Shown here one piece after another: positions 20,591 through 31,800 of a stretch of DNA of 64,000 bases. The notes under the pieces are model-generated. The model was not told the DNA's origin and searched no databases. It saw nothing but the letters and a program-made list of their open reading frames with translations. This stretch comes from Nematopogon swammerdamellus (lineage: Eukaryota > Arthropoda > Insecta > Lepidoptera > Adelidae). Made by a program: the position numbers and the translations under genes. The first letter of the stretch is position 1. Each line of letters starts with the position of its first letter. Where the stretch lies: NCBI GenBank assembly GCA_946902875.1, contig OX336349.1, positions 19,553,891 through 19,617,890 of the forward strand, written 5' to 3'.

Positions 20591-21640
20591 ACATCTCTAT
20601 TCCGTTCTATTATCAATTCAGACTCTCAATATTTTTGATCAAACTAGTTCGGACTAGACTGGACGATGATCTCTAACCCGCGACGATTTGCCAAGCCAAA
20701 CACTCACCGTGAGTATTCGGTTAAAATTTAGCTGGCTCCCGAAACTTGACTCACTCGACGTCCACTGCGCACGAGTTTAAATGGCCCTCATCCCTACCCT
20801 TCGGCTCTACTTCGTTTCCTGTCGTTCCCGAACGTTCTTAGCCAATCAAAAGCCTTCCCTTCCATAAGGACCCCACCCCTAACAGCGCCCCTGTCGGCCG
20901 ATTTAGACATCGAAATACTGCCTCGCCGGACGGCCACCTGACATGAACATCCTTCAAGCCATTGCGAGTTACCTACGCGCCCTCTATACGTAAAATACAA
21001 GCGATCGCTTCATCACTGCCATCTATCTACTTTTGCTCGCATTACGTGAAAGTTTGAATATGTGCAGCCTATAAGTTCTACTCGCGCCCGCGTGACGACG
21101 TCACGTGATTATTTCACTTAGTTCGCGATTAGGCGTCTAGATGGCTGTACTTATCTCGTTTTAATCAATAAATTAATTCTTCTTATTATATCTTACGTAA
21201 GCTAATGGTACCCTCTGTGTTCGTCACACTATCAGCTCTGGGACACATCTATACAAGGAGTATTTCATTTTAGCATTATTATTAGTTAACTATTTAAATT
21301 AATCATAAAACAATTTTCTAGGTAGCCATTAGTGTGAGAAGAGGAAATTTCATTATGTAACATGCCTTCTACACAGCAGGAACGCGTACATTATAAATTG
21401 TTCGTACGGAACCCTAAAATCCAGTTGGAAAACTACTTACTCAACGTTAAAAAAAAGCAACACATAAATTTTTGCAAATATTTAATTCATACCTCTTTCA
21501 TTATAATTGTGGATCTATAGTACGCATATATTTGTAATTGTAACAGTAAGTGAAGTCGGCCGAGTGTGTCGACGTCTGCACAGTGCGTCCTGTTAGTATT
21601 CTGTTACAACTTTAACACGAACGAAACGTAACACCGTGTG
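20591..21640. other. Non-coding block continuing the repeat-like region
   Basis: No supported exon is seen. A 68-codon open frame on the minus strand (20,794-21,000) has no family motif. The segment near 21,090-21,120 holds the palindromic GACGTCACGTGATT. Confidence 0.4.
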
Positions 21641-21657
21641 TACCCCACAAGCGACAA

Positions 21658-22146
21658 TGCATTGGTATAGAACGTTCACAGTTATTTTACCTCTAGCCAT
21701 CAAGTTAGCTAACCTGAGCTCTGTCTGTGTTGCCATAATTGGTTCGTACTATTTCCCTGTACGAAATATTTGAATATATTTTTAGAATAGAATAGAAATT
21801 CACAAAAATTTACAGAACAGTACACGACAAGAAACAAGAATGCAGGAGTGCGCAAAGGTGGACTTATCACTACAAGTACAGCAGGTACTTATACATAATT
21901 TCCTTCCACTACCATGGGTAAAATATTAATAGCAAGTAACCCTTTTTAGGACCGTAGTACTAGTGACAGCAAGTGGTGCACACCTAGCGGAAGATACAAT
22001 GACATGTGTCAGAGGTAAAATAACTGTGAACGATCTGTATGTGTCGAGATGTGCCTGCGACCACAACACTACACGCGATTGGCCGAACAAGGATGGGGCA
22101 TTCCCAACAAACATATTGGTGCTAACGGCAGGTTGCTTTAGATCTT
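21658..22146 (+). other. Possible remnant of a small secreted-protein gene
   Basis: A frame from 21,658 begins MHWYRTFTVILPLAI, like a signal peptide. A second frame (21,963-22,148) carries three cysteines in DTMTCVRGKITV and VSRCACDHN. No splice combination joins them convincingly, and the 3' end of the second frame runs into a MITE. I treat it as unproven. Confidence 0.2.
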
Positions 22147-22756
22147 AAAGTGGTATATTGGATTAATATAACGCGTCACTACTGTAGAGCTCTTGTCCCA
22201 CCTTTGTAGCACTTACTAACGCTATTGTAAAGTCACTAAAGAACCTTAGGGTAGCTCCACACGTACGTAGATGCTCGACGAGCAAAATTAATAGAGCAAG
22301 CCTGCTGCGAGCCATGTTCGACGTTGCATCCACACATTGGTTTTTGTTCGACATGCGCGACTGACATGCACACTGTGCGTCGTATTGTATCGAGCCATGG
22401 ACGACTTGTTGCTGTGTCTTGCGGGTGGGTATCCATCCTTCACCGCTCATGGGACCGACTGACTTGCTCGAAGTAGCGGCCACACGCACAAGCATGCTCG
22501 CAGGCTCGCATCCAACATCGAGCAAAAATTATGCAGTCTTCAATCTTGTTCGAAGCGAGCATTTGCTCAATGTTGGACGTTCGAACATGTATCAAAAATG
22601 GTCTACACGTTCGAGCATGAGTCGTACTTGCTCTAATGAACGTAAAAACGTCGAGCAAGCACGTGCGTGTGTACTTAGCATTAAGCTGTATAAGAATGGG
22701 CCTCTGTTAAACAGCTCTTATAACGCCTGTCTTAACACCATAATGTTAGTTGGGTT
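22107..22756. mobile_element. CCCAAC-type MITE containing a second nested MITE
   Basis: Outer ends are inverted: CCCAACAAACATATTGGTG on the left, CACCATAATGTTAGTTGGG on the right. An uninterrupted relative of about 218 bp lies at 49,475-49,692. Relative to that copy, about 430 bp are inserted at 22,248-22,680. The insert has its own inverted ends (GCTCCACACGTACGTAGATGC against GCACGTGCGTGTGTACTTAG). Confidence 0.8.
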
Positions 22757-23350
22757 GTAGTTTGCGGCACGCATGAATTAGACAAACGAAAGTAGAGTTT
22801 ACGCGTACGCTGTGATAATACCGCGTTTGAATACAACTGTCGCTGCTTACAATTTATAAAATACGTATTATGTTACACACACGGCCCAGTGCAGGTTACG
22901 TGAGGGTACACAAAACGTTGGCGTTTTCGTGATGCTTGCATAGTGCCAAACTTGAAATGGGCACGCTGACACCGGTCTAATGTTACAAAAGTGTTACACG
23001 CTGTGGTATACGGAAATTAATATGAATTTCAAATTCTTTATCCGTAAATTTATTGAAATAACTATGCATACTGTACAATTTGTGTTAGATATAAAAACAA
23101 TATCGATTAAACACCTTTTTTTCATTATTTATATATTCCTACTATTTAAATATCGTCTATTGTTTTGTCCACACCTGGCGGTTCGTTATTGTTCCTGGTA
23201 TTAATTAAAATCTGGTGTAACTAAAGATCATTAGTGCATGGTCGTCTGAATTTCACAACCATAAGAATTGCATTAGTTTTATTTAAACAGTCAATAATCT
23301 CTGGGATGGTTTATTTACCACAGTACATAACAGTCTGCATTGTTCTATAT

Positions 23351-24131
23351 CAGTGGTTCCCAATTATACTTTAATCGGTATCCCTTAGCATATTTTCTGA
23401 AACACAAGTACCCCTGAGTAAAATGTTTGAATAAAACAATTTTCATATGGTTGTTATTTTTATGTAGGTAATAATGTTGTTTATCAAAAATCTAGGGCTG
23501 CCAAGATCGACGCTAAGCTCGTATATGGAGAGAGCTTCGAAAACGTCACTGGAAGCATCCTACAGAATATGGATAGGTAGAGAGAGGGAGGTCGAGAGAG
23601 GGATTGGTGGTTTCCCCGCGGCTTAGTCAACGCAGACTATACTCAAATCAAAACAAACGTGCAGTTCGCATGATAAAGTTTTATGGCTCAGTGAAGGGAA
23701 TCTCCCTTCACTAAGCCATAAAATGTTGTTGTGCGAGCTGCACGTTTTGATTTGAGAATAGCTGACGAGGGCTTGATGCGAGCCGAAACGTGAAGCATGC
23801 GCGGGAAATTCAGAGTGGCCACTCACTAGTCCTGACCTCGATTAACACCCTCCTCTACTGCCGATGGGCCCGGATATGTTCGGTGAAGCCATCGCAAGCT
23901 TAGTTCCTTCTTTGTATTCATTTGTTTGATTCTAATATCTACTTAGTAATCACAATATAATACGAAATAGGTCCCAATCAACCATTCATCAGTGGAGATA
24001 ATTTTCACTAATGAGATAAGTTCTTTTTACTTTGTAGAGGTACACGTGGCCATTAAGTGCGCCCACGCGTTCCCCTTCCCTTGTGCCTACGTACCCCTGG
24101 GGGTACGCGTACGCGTATTTGGGAACCACTG
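23351..24131. mobile_element. hAT-type non-autonomous element
   Basis: Termini CAGTGGTTCCCAA and TTGGGAACCACTG are flanked by a perfect 8-bp target duplication TTCTATAT (23,343-23,350 and 24,132-24,139), the hallmark of hAT. No transposase frame is present. An internal palindrome spans 23,640-23,757. Confidence 0.9.
23640..23757. repeat. Large hairpin inside the hAT element
   Basis: ACTCAAATCAAAACAAACGT with GCATGATAAAGTTTTATGGC pairs with its imperfect complement ending ACGTTTTGATTTGAG, with arms of about 55 nt around GGGAATCTCCC. Confidence 0.75.
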
Positions 24132-24452
24132 TTCTATATCAACCAACAATGTCTGAACAGTCAACAGATTCACCTTTGCCAAAGCTCAATTCTTTAATTT
24201 CTGTTATAATTTGAACGGATATTATCGTTTTGAGTACTGACTGATACTTAATAACTATAATGTTGTATTGTACTTGAGAAACAACCACCCAAAGATAATT
24301 GATGTAACTCTGCCAAAGACGCACATTTGACTAACGCCCAAAACTCCACTTTTATTTGAACACAATTCCCGACAATCACATGACATGTTTTTAACTTGCA
24401 GACATTAAATTTCGTTTTAACACTTTTTTTTACATAAAATTAATATACAAAT

Positions 24453-24823
24453 TGTCCCAAAACTCAACGTCAAGCTACCGAGGGAAAAATAGGAAAAAAA
24501 ATGTGAGTCATTTAATTTTTTAGAAAAAAATAGAACTGAATATTTTTTTTGGTAAAACTACAGGCATTCTGGTTTTATTTGGGATAGTTATAAATAGCAG
24601 AGTTATTTAGGCTTTAAATATAAAAAATTGATCAATTATATTTGCAAATTTGTAGTCGTAGTAGTTCTACCTAAAATGTTGTATGAGATGTAAATTTTCA
24701 ACGTTTTTCAAAAAATGCTCATCATAAAAAACAAATGACTCAGATTTTTTTCTTATTTTTCCCTGGGTAGTCATAAACTGGCCTACTCCCTGGTTCCCGC
24801 TTGTCGTTGAGTTTTGGGACACG
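24453..24823. mobile_element. TGTCCCAAAACTC-type fold-back MITE, copy 1
   Basis: The left end TGTCCCAAAACTCAACGTCA and right end TTGAGTTTTGGGACACG are inverted. Sub-terminal GTGAGTCATTT and AAATGACTCAG also pair. The second copy at 50,888-51,282 has its interior in the opposite direction. Confidence 0.85.
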
Positions 24824-25800
24824 TTGTATATACTGTAAAATCAATTAATTGCTCAGTGTGCATAAATTACCCTGAAATGGGCCTTAATGGATTAAATTAG
24901 GGTTGAAGGGTGAGACTGTGTTACATATTACGTATGATGCTACTTTCGGCTTTCTCTACGGTTAATTTAGTAACGAGTCTAGGAAATAGAGTATTTTGAT
25001 AGAATTTGTCGCAATTTCAGATGTGAGGTGACCCCGTGAGGAAGAGCAATAGAAGTGGACATACTAAATTGCTCACAAATTTTAATGGAGCGGAGGTGGC
25101 TCGGATTAGGTTCCAAAATATACGACGACTGCACGTGAATGTTGAGCACCCTAGATCTAAAGTCACGTTCGACGCGCTCGTTAACTATTGAGATCCTTTT
25201 TTTTTTTTTAATAAAAATAAGTTCCTGACTGAAAAAATTTGTATTCATATTATATAAAAAAATTTGAATTCAAAGCAATATGTTTACTAGACAATCGTTG
25301 TTAATTTGAAAATCCTAAAACCCTCCCCCATACTTTAAAATTTAACAATAAAAAAGTGTGTGTGCTTCAATTTTATGCTCAATTTTGTATTTATAATTAA
25401 CTAATGTGTTTGTGATTATTGAGTAGCGGCGCTAACTACAATGTACAGCACGACACGATCATGCGGCAAAACTCAGCGTGGCAGTGGCAACACTATACAC
25501 CCACACGTACATACATACATCTCACCTAACTCACACCTATCACTTATATACATATATATATATATATTTATATAAGACAATGTACAATCTAATAAAATCT
25601 GTGATGCAAAATATATTTACAAATTTTAGGTTGTTTTTTTTTTACATGAATGTATGACAAAAGTACATTCTGAGAGGACCAATGTGGGCTCCGCTCGCAC
25701 CCCATCCGTCCTCTTTGTATCAATAACCAGCATCGCACATCCTCCACGACTAATCGATGTCGCCTACCGACTACCTCAGTACATCGGAAATTAAATAAAA
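24824..25800. other. AT-rich intergenic DNA
   Basis: No gene is supported. There is a TA-rich microsatellite at 25,549-25,566. This interval separates the coiled-coil gene's downstream side from the probable 3' end of gene X. Confidence 0.45.
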
Positions 25801-25993
25801 ACAAAATAATAATTAAAAAATAATTTTATTACATAATGACAAAGAATAACATGAACAATGCCTAGTACCAAAACACATTCCAACTGTACAAAACGTTAGG
25901 GCGCTCTCTAAAACAGAATTGTGATAAATTTTTAATAAGATAAAAAAGTGTGCGGTGTCGAACTAGGCAGGCGCGCTACAGCGATCGCTGAGT

Positions 25994-26018
25994 AGCGGGC
26001 GAGGCCTGCTCGCCCGCT
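25994..26018. repeat. Perfect GC-rich hairpin
   Basis: AGCGGGCGAG and CTCGCCCGCT pair perfectly over 10 bp around GCCTG. If the UTR call is right, it lies about 170 nt before the polyadenylation signal of gene X. Confidence 0.7.
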
Positions 26019-26094
26019 CAACTAACTGCCCGCAAGCGACTAAACTAAACTGACCACCGGCTGCCATCATATTACATATTTATAATATTTTTGA

Positions 26095-26457
26095 AATTGA
26101 ATCGCTGATTGTTAAAAGGGGTGTATGTTACATTTTCAACTTTCTGAGATATTTAAAAAACTGTTTTATTTCTAACATAGTCACATATATTAAAAATTTA
26201 TTTGTTCATATCAAAGTTAGTGTGTTTAGCGATAATTTTATGTTATAATGTTTTTTTTATATCCATTAATTTTCTATACAACATAGCTCCCTTTTAAAAT
26301 CAACATATTTTTTAAGCCGTCATGACTTCCTGTATATGAATTCGTTCCCTTTTTACACTCATCGATGGAGCTGCCGTTCAAGAGCGCGAATCGATAAAAA
26401 AGTCAATTTGGCCAAAAGTGTATCCATAGCCCCCTTTTAACAATCAGCGATTCAATT
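26095..26457. mobile_element. MITE with AATTGAATCGCTGATT ends
   Basis: A 27-bp terminal inverted repeat starts AATTGAATCGCTGATTGTTA and is matched at the right by TAACAATCAGCGATTCAATT. 363 bp, non-coding. Confidence 0.85.
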
Positions 26458-26614
26458 GTCTCCTCCGTCGCAGCGTCGCGCTACAGACTAAAGTAACACA
26501 ACCGTGTGGAAACACTACAGCTATATAAGCTCATCCACGACCATAGACACTTCCACTTGTGTCTTTATACGAACCGGTACCGCCGTGCGCAATGTTATAT
26601 GTCATTTCGACTAA

Positions 26615-26859
26615 AGAGCGTTCCAACTAAAAGTTCCCTTCGCCGTTATGTTGGCTCCACTGTCTATCTGTCAAAACAGCGTTGAGGGTTGCTATGTGTA
26701 CAGATTTACCCGTAATTATCAGTATTTACCGTATTTTTTGTACGGTAAATACCGATTACATTATTAGGTAATATAATCTTCACAATCTGGCAGCACGAAT
26801 TTAAGCACTGACAGTGGAGCCAACATAACGGCGAAGGGAACTTTTAGTTGGAACGCTCT
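26615..26859. mobile_element. MITE with perfect 50-bp inverted ends
   Basis: The left 50 bases (starting AGAGCGTTCCAACTAAAAGT) are the exact complement of the right 50 (ending AACTTTTAGTTGGAACGCTCT). The 145-bp interior contains a further small palindrome TACCGTATTTTTTGTACGGTA. Identity of the arms suggests recent origin or gene conversion. Confidence 0.9.
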
Positions 26860-28697
26860 ATATCATTACACGTTTTTAATATTTCGGAAATTAAAGGGAT
26901 AGTATACAGTTCACAGAACGACCGCAATAGTAAACACCTAACACTTAGCTTGAAATTCTTTGACGCATTTGGGGAAAAAATGGATTAGAAAAGTGCACTC
27001 GATGCGGACTTAGTATTGATATAAAGTTTGCTCGAATTTAAAAGCTGAAGCGATCCGCAGACCAACGTAGTGCCATCACTTGCTAAGGAATTGCCCGCGA
27101 GAGATAAACGTGCCCCACCCTCTTTCTATACTTATCATTATTCTCTACCCCCAATTAACCTGCGAGGAGACGCGCACGACTGCGCCGCAGCCCGTACACT
27201 AAGCTGCAATCTTGTGCGTTAAGGTAGGATGGTTTGTATTTAAAAGAAATATTATAAAACAGTTTCTCACAATACGTCGCGCGGCATGGTCGGTATTGCG
27301 AGATAGTAAAATTCTCCTTATTACCGATTGTACTATATTTACTTTTAACTTCTTAACATCTAAATAAGACCAAACTGTGTAAAAATGTGCCATACAAGCA
27401 AATTCCTTAAGACATTAAAAGCTAAAAAAAATGTGAAACAAAGAATTGAGTAGCTCGCGGCGACCCGTCGCAGATCCCGACCTACAGCTCACTACCGATA
27501 CCGACCTCCGTACACACGGCACCATCCGTGCAACCACCCACTCGTGGACGAATGTGTCGAGACAAGTGACAAACAATAATGTAGAGTCTAGCTTAGAGTG
27601 ATGAAAGTGAATGTGTACGTGAATGTGGTTAGGTTGAGTGAGCCGGCGACCCGACCGCCGACCCAAACTAAAATGAACCTCTCTAGTGGGCGGAGACTCT
27701 TAATACTTAGCACTATATTCGTACAGCTCAATATACAATGCGCTTCGGTGAATAGTGTTTCATTACATTATTAAAATCTTTGTTACTTTCGTCACTTATG
27801 ATAACCTGTGATCTTGTGTAATGGTACTTACATAGGAAGACATACATATATATTTATTTTTTTATATATACGTATATACACTCTTTATTACACTCAAAAA
27901 CCGAAAGGATACCAACGTAAATAATAAATTTTACCAATAAAATTATTGCAATCACTTCATTTCAACATTACTTTAATTGTACCCATAAATTGTTAAAAAT
28001 TAATACCACTTCTGCCAAATAAAGTGAGTGCTCACGTTGATTACACATTAATAAATTCAAGGAAGTCGTCACTAAAAGACACTCGCATTTTAAACTGCTT
28101 TAATGTGGACATAAAGAGTGCACGACCAAACGAACAGACATCCACCCATCTTCATAAACTTTCCAATATTAAATAACTACCCCTGAACTTCGAGGCACTT
28201 ACATGATCTTAAAAATAATGATATAGCTAACCCGACTAACTAACTAACCCGTACACAACACAATCCGACCGCGGCGCCCGTCGCGCGCTAACACCCCGCA
28301 CCGGGGACAAACTTCCACCGCGTGCTGTCATCTATGTGCCGTCGACAAAACGGGAGTGTCTCCTGGTGAACTTCTGACAAAATTTAAATATAACAAGTGC
28401 AAAGTGTAGCATCCATCGATATAACCCTCTGGCGCCCATTAGATAAAAGTACAACGATAATAATAGAAAAAACGCGGGGCCGTCGACGCCGGCCGACGGC
28501 CCCTCCCAATTAACAACTAAAGTAACGTCTACGGGAAGCGGAAACGAGTGCCGTACGACGTCCACGCTCTGACCTATGTACATATTGTCAAGTTGCAATA
28601 ATGGAATAGCGATTGTCCTTTCAATTTTCAAAAAAGTGTCCCGTCCTCCGCTCGCGTCGCCCTCGAGGAACACGACATCACTGAACACCGGTCAGCA

Positions 28698-28832
28698 CTA
28701 GGATTTGTCCGCAAACTTGCTGTTTCGTTGTTTCAATGTTAGATTAGATGAGGGCGGGAGGGAGGAGGCGCCGCCGCCCGACTCGCGCGCGCCGGCCCCG
28801 CGCGCACGCCGCTCGTCCGCTGCATTCAGGAC
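28698..28832 (-). CDS. Gene X, terminal coding exon
   Basis: The acceptor GGCGCAG precedes GTC at 28,832. It has 44 codons then TAG. The frame is GC3-rich (RRARGAGARESGGGASSLPP) in AT-rich surroundings and closes with LTLKQRNSKFADKS. The pyrimidine tract is poor because a repeat ends only 8 bp upstream of the splice site. Confidence 0.65.
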   Translation of the reverse strand, partial: VLNAADERRARGAGARESGGGASSLPPSSNLTLKQRNSKFADKS

Positions 28833-31800
28833 CTGCGCCACAGATTACTTAATAGTTACTTCGTAACAGATAAATCGCTCCATAGAAAAAGTTCCATACC
28901 TTCCGCTTTACTAGCCTACTGTTTTACGTCGCCAATCGCTGCGTGCGAAAATTTAGGAGCAAAAGATTATCAGCTGACCTTAGTGGTACGCCGTGGGACT
29001 AGAGATAGACGAATCTCTCTCTGAGATAGGAGGGAGCATTGGGGTCGTTCAGAATTGAGAAGAGATAGGACGAATAGGGAGCCACTCAAGTTGGTCACGA
29101 TAGGCAGAGATATGGTCATATCTACGCAGTCCGAAAATAAATCGGATGCCGAAGTTGAGTAGACGATCCAACTTATTGAGCAACTCTTCGTTTAAATCAA
29201 GATTACATATATCACCATAATCTAGAATGGGGTGAACGAGGGATTGCACTAGCGTAATTTTGGTTTTCACCGGTATGAATCTATTGAGTCGCTTCAGGGA
29301 ATGCATAGCACCGTAGACCTTCTTGCACACCCCACTGACATGCTGGACCCAAGAAAGAGTGTCGTCCATGACAACTTCGAGGTTCTTGACTGCTTATACT
29401 TGTAAGAAATTATGGCACCGTCATAAAACACAGCCGGCAGATTGCCTCTGTTTATTTTAGACAGAAGTTTGCTGCTGCCCACTATCATAACCTGTAATTT
29501 GGAGGAATTTACTTGGAGACCAAAGTATTCCATCCATGAATGTACTCCAGATAAATCCGTGTTAATCAGGTTGATAGTGACCAAGAGATCAGGTAGGGAG
29601 AATGTGCGATATAGTTGAAGATCATCAGCATAGAAGTGATTTATTTATTGATTTATTCATTTATTTACATGTAAGAATGGGGGCTAATTTATTGATAAAT
29701 ACAGAGAAAAGGAGTGAGGAAAGCACACCTCCCTGAGGGACACCGGCTATAAGTTCACACCAGTCTGAGAAGTTATTCTCCAGGCGGACTTTTTGACGGC
29801 GACCTCTAAGGTAGGAATCGAACCAATCCAGAACCGGCTGTGAAATATCAAGAGAAGTCAGTACCGCAAGCAAGATGTCAAAGTCAACTGTATTGAAAGC
29901 ATTACTGAAATCAAGTAATGTAATTATTGTGAGTTGCCAGTTGTCAATTCCATGGCGAATATCATCAGTGACTTTGACTAAGGCAGTGGTTGTACTGTGA
30001 GAGGGGCGAAAACCCGATTGAAAAGGGTTAAGAAGAGAGTGTTGATGTAGGAAGCGGTTTAATTGAAAATGCACTACTCGTTCGAGTACTTTAGATAGGA
30101 AAGGAAGGATGGAAATAGGACGGAAGTTGTTGGGAGAAACAGGGTCAGAAATTTTGTATTCCCTTGGGTGGTAGGCTCAAATTTTAGCCGACTGGATTGG
30201 TACCACCGTACTGGATGTAAGATGGCCGCATAGCAGCCTCGGCTGTGTTCTCCTCTAGTCCAGTATAGCCAGCAATCCAGGGAAGTCTCCGGTATGGCAC
30301 CTACCCTCTCTGAGGTGATATTGGCTGGTCGGAGCATGTGCTTTGGCTCCTCCGACTCAGCCACCCATACCGGATTACATAAAAAAAACAAAGATGTAAG
30401 AAGTGTCGCGAGTTATTTACCGGCGCGTGCTCTTGGAGGAGGGGCGGGAGTGTTGGTGGGGGGTGTGGGCGCCCCCCGGCCGCTCCTAACTGGAGCACGA
30501 GGCGGGCGAGACGGGCGACAGCGGAGAGTCACGCGGGCAGCCCGACAGTGTCACCACTACCTGCAACACAACACGACCGCCCCGCTGTCCTCAACACGTG
30601 TCTAAATCTCACCTTGCATCAAGAATATACTATCAGAATATCTAGGGAAAACTGTCAGGGGAGAATATCTGAAAATATTTCACGTACTGCATGACGGTTG
30701 TCAGCCTCGATAGCTCAGTGGTGCAGACAGTCGACTGTCGCTATTGATGGTTAAGCCACGCTGGGCGCGGTCAGTACTTGGATGGGTAACCGCTCGACCG
30801 TTGAAGGCTGACAGTGGTTCTGATTCCACGTTAAACTGTAGGTTTCTTCCCTTCTTACCTTACAAGGTGGTAGGGTTTATCCCGGCCGGGTTGGTACCAC
30901 CGCACTGAGCGAAACGTCGGTCGAAACGGCTATGTAAATTGTTTGTGTTTTCCGTCCAGTTCAGTGTAGCCGACATGAAATCAAGGGAAGCACTGACACG
31001 GCACCCAGTTCACCCGGTGTTATGGGCTGACATCACGGATGTTGTAGGTGATGTAGTAGCCAACAGTGCGAGTTTCCAAAAAAATTATTGGTTGTCTGTA
31101 AAGTCGGTTTACGGACGATAGTTTTACGTGATGACTTCATAAAGTGGTAAGACTACTGGGAACGGTTCTAAAGTACCAGGGCAGAATAAATTGAAATGAG
31201 GATAATTACTATGATGTGTGGTTACCTTCAGCAAAACTTTTGTGATGTGGACTTTTTCAGCAATTTGCAGTTTGACACATTTTTTTTTTTTTTTTATGGA
31301 ACCTGACACGGTTGGCTACATCACCTACAACATCCGTGATGTCAGCCCATAACACAGGGTGAACTAGGTGCCATGTCAGTGCTTCCCTTCATTTCATGTC
31401 GGCTACACTAAACTGGACGGAAAACACGGACTATTTACATAGCCGTTTCGACCGACGTTTCGTTCAGTGCGGTGGTACCAACCCGGCCGGGATAAACCCT
31501 ACCACCTAGTAAGGTAAGAAGGGACATATGGCGAATCATTCTGTACCACTTCAATCGATTTAGATTATTCCATTTCGATTATTCTTTTTTATTTAATATT
31601 ACTAAAAAGAATGAAATAAAAACAGTTTTAAAAAATACGAAACCGACTTACAAACAAAAAAAAACCTAGAACTAAAAAGTGTTAAATACCTAATTCTCTG
31701 TCGTATTGAATCGAAATACATGAATCGATATTGTGATACATATTCGGACCCTTGTTTCATGAATATTCTAAATTTGAAATCTTTTCCGACCGGCCAGATG

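Larger units (their letters stand above)
25805..28697 (-). other. Probable 3' UTR of gene X
   Basis: After the TAG at 28,700-28,698 no further coding frame is supported on the minus strand. A canonical AATAAA (as TTTATT, near 25,823) precedes a possible cleavage site. Within it lie two MITEs (26,095 and 26,615) and a GC-rich hairpin at 25,994-26,018. UTR assignment is inference; transcript data would decide it. Confidence 0.45.

Noticed and set aside
28332..28688. 118-codon minus-strand frame in the gene X 3' region.
   Set aside because: It starts just after the TAG of the terminal exon in another frame, lacks family motifs and is better explained as 3' UTR.
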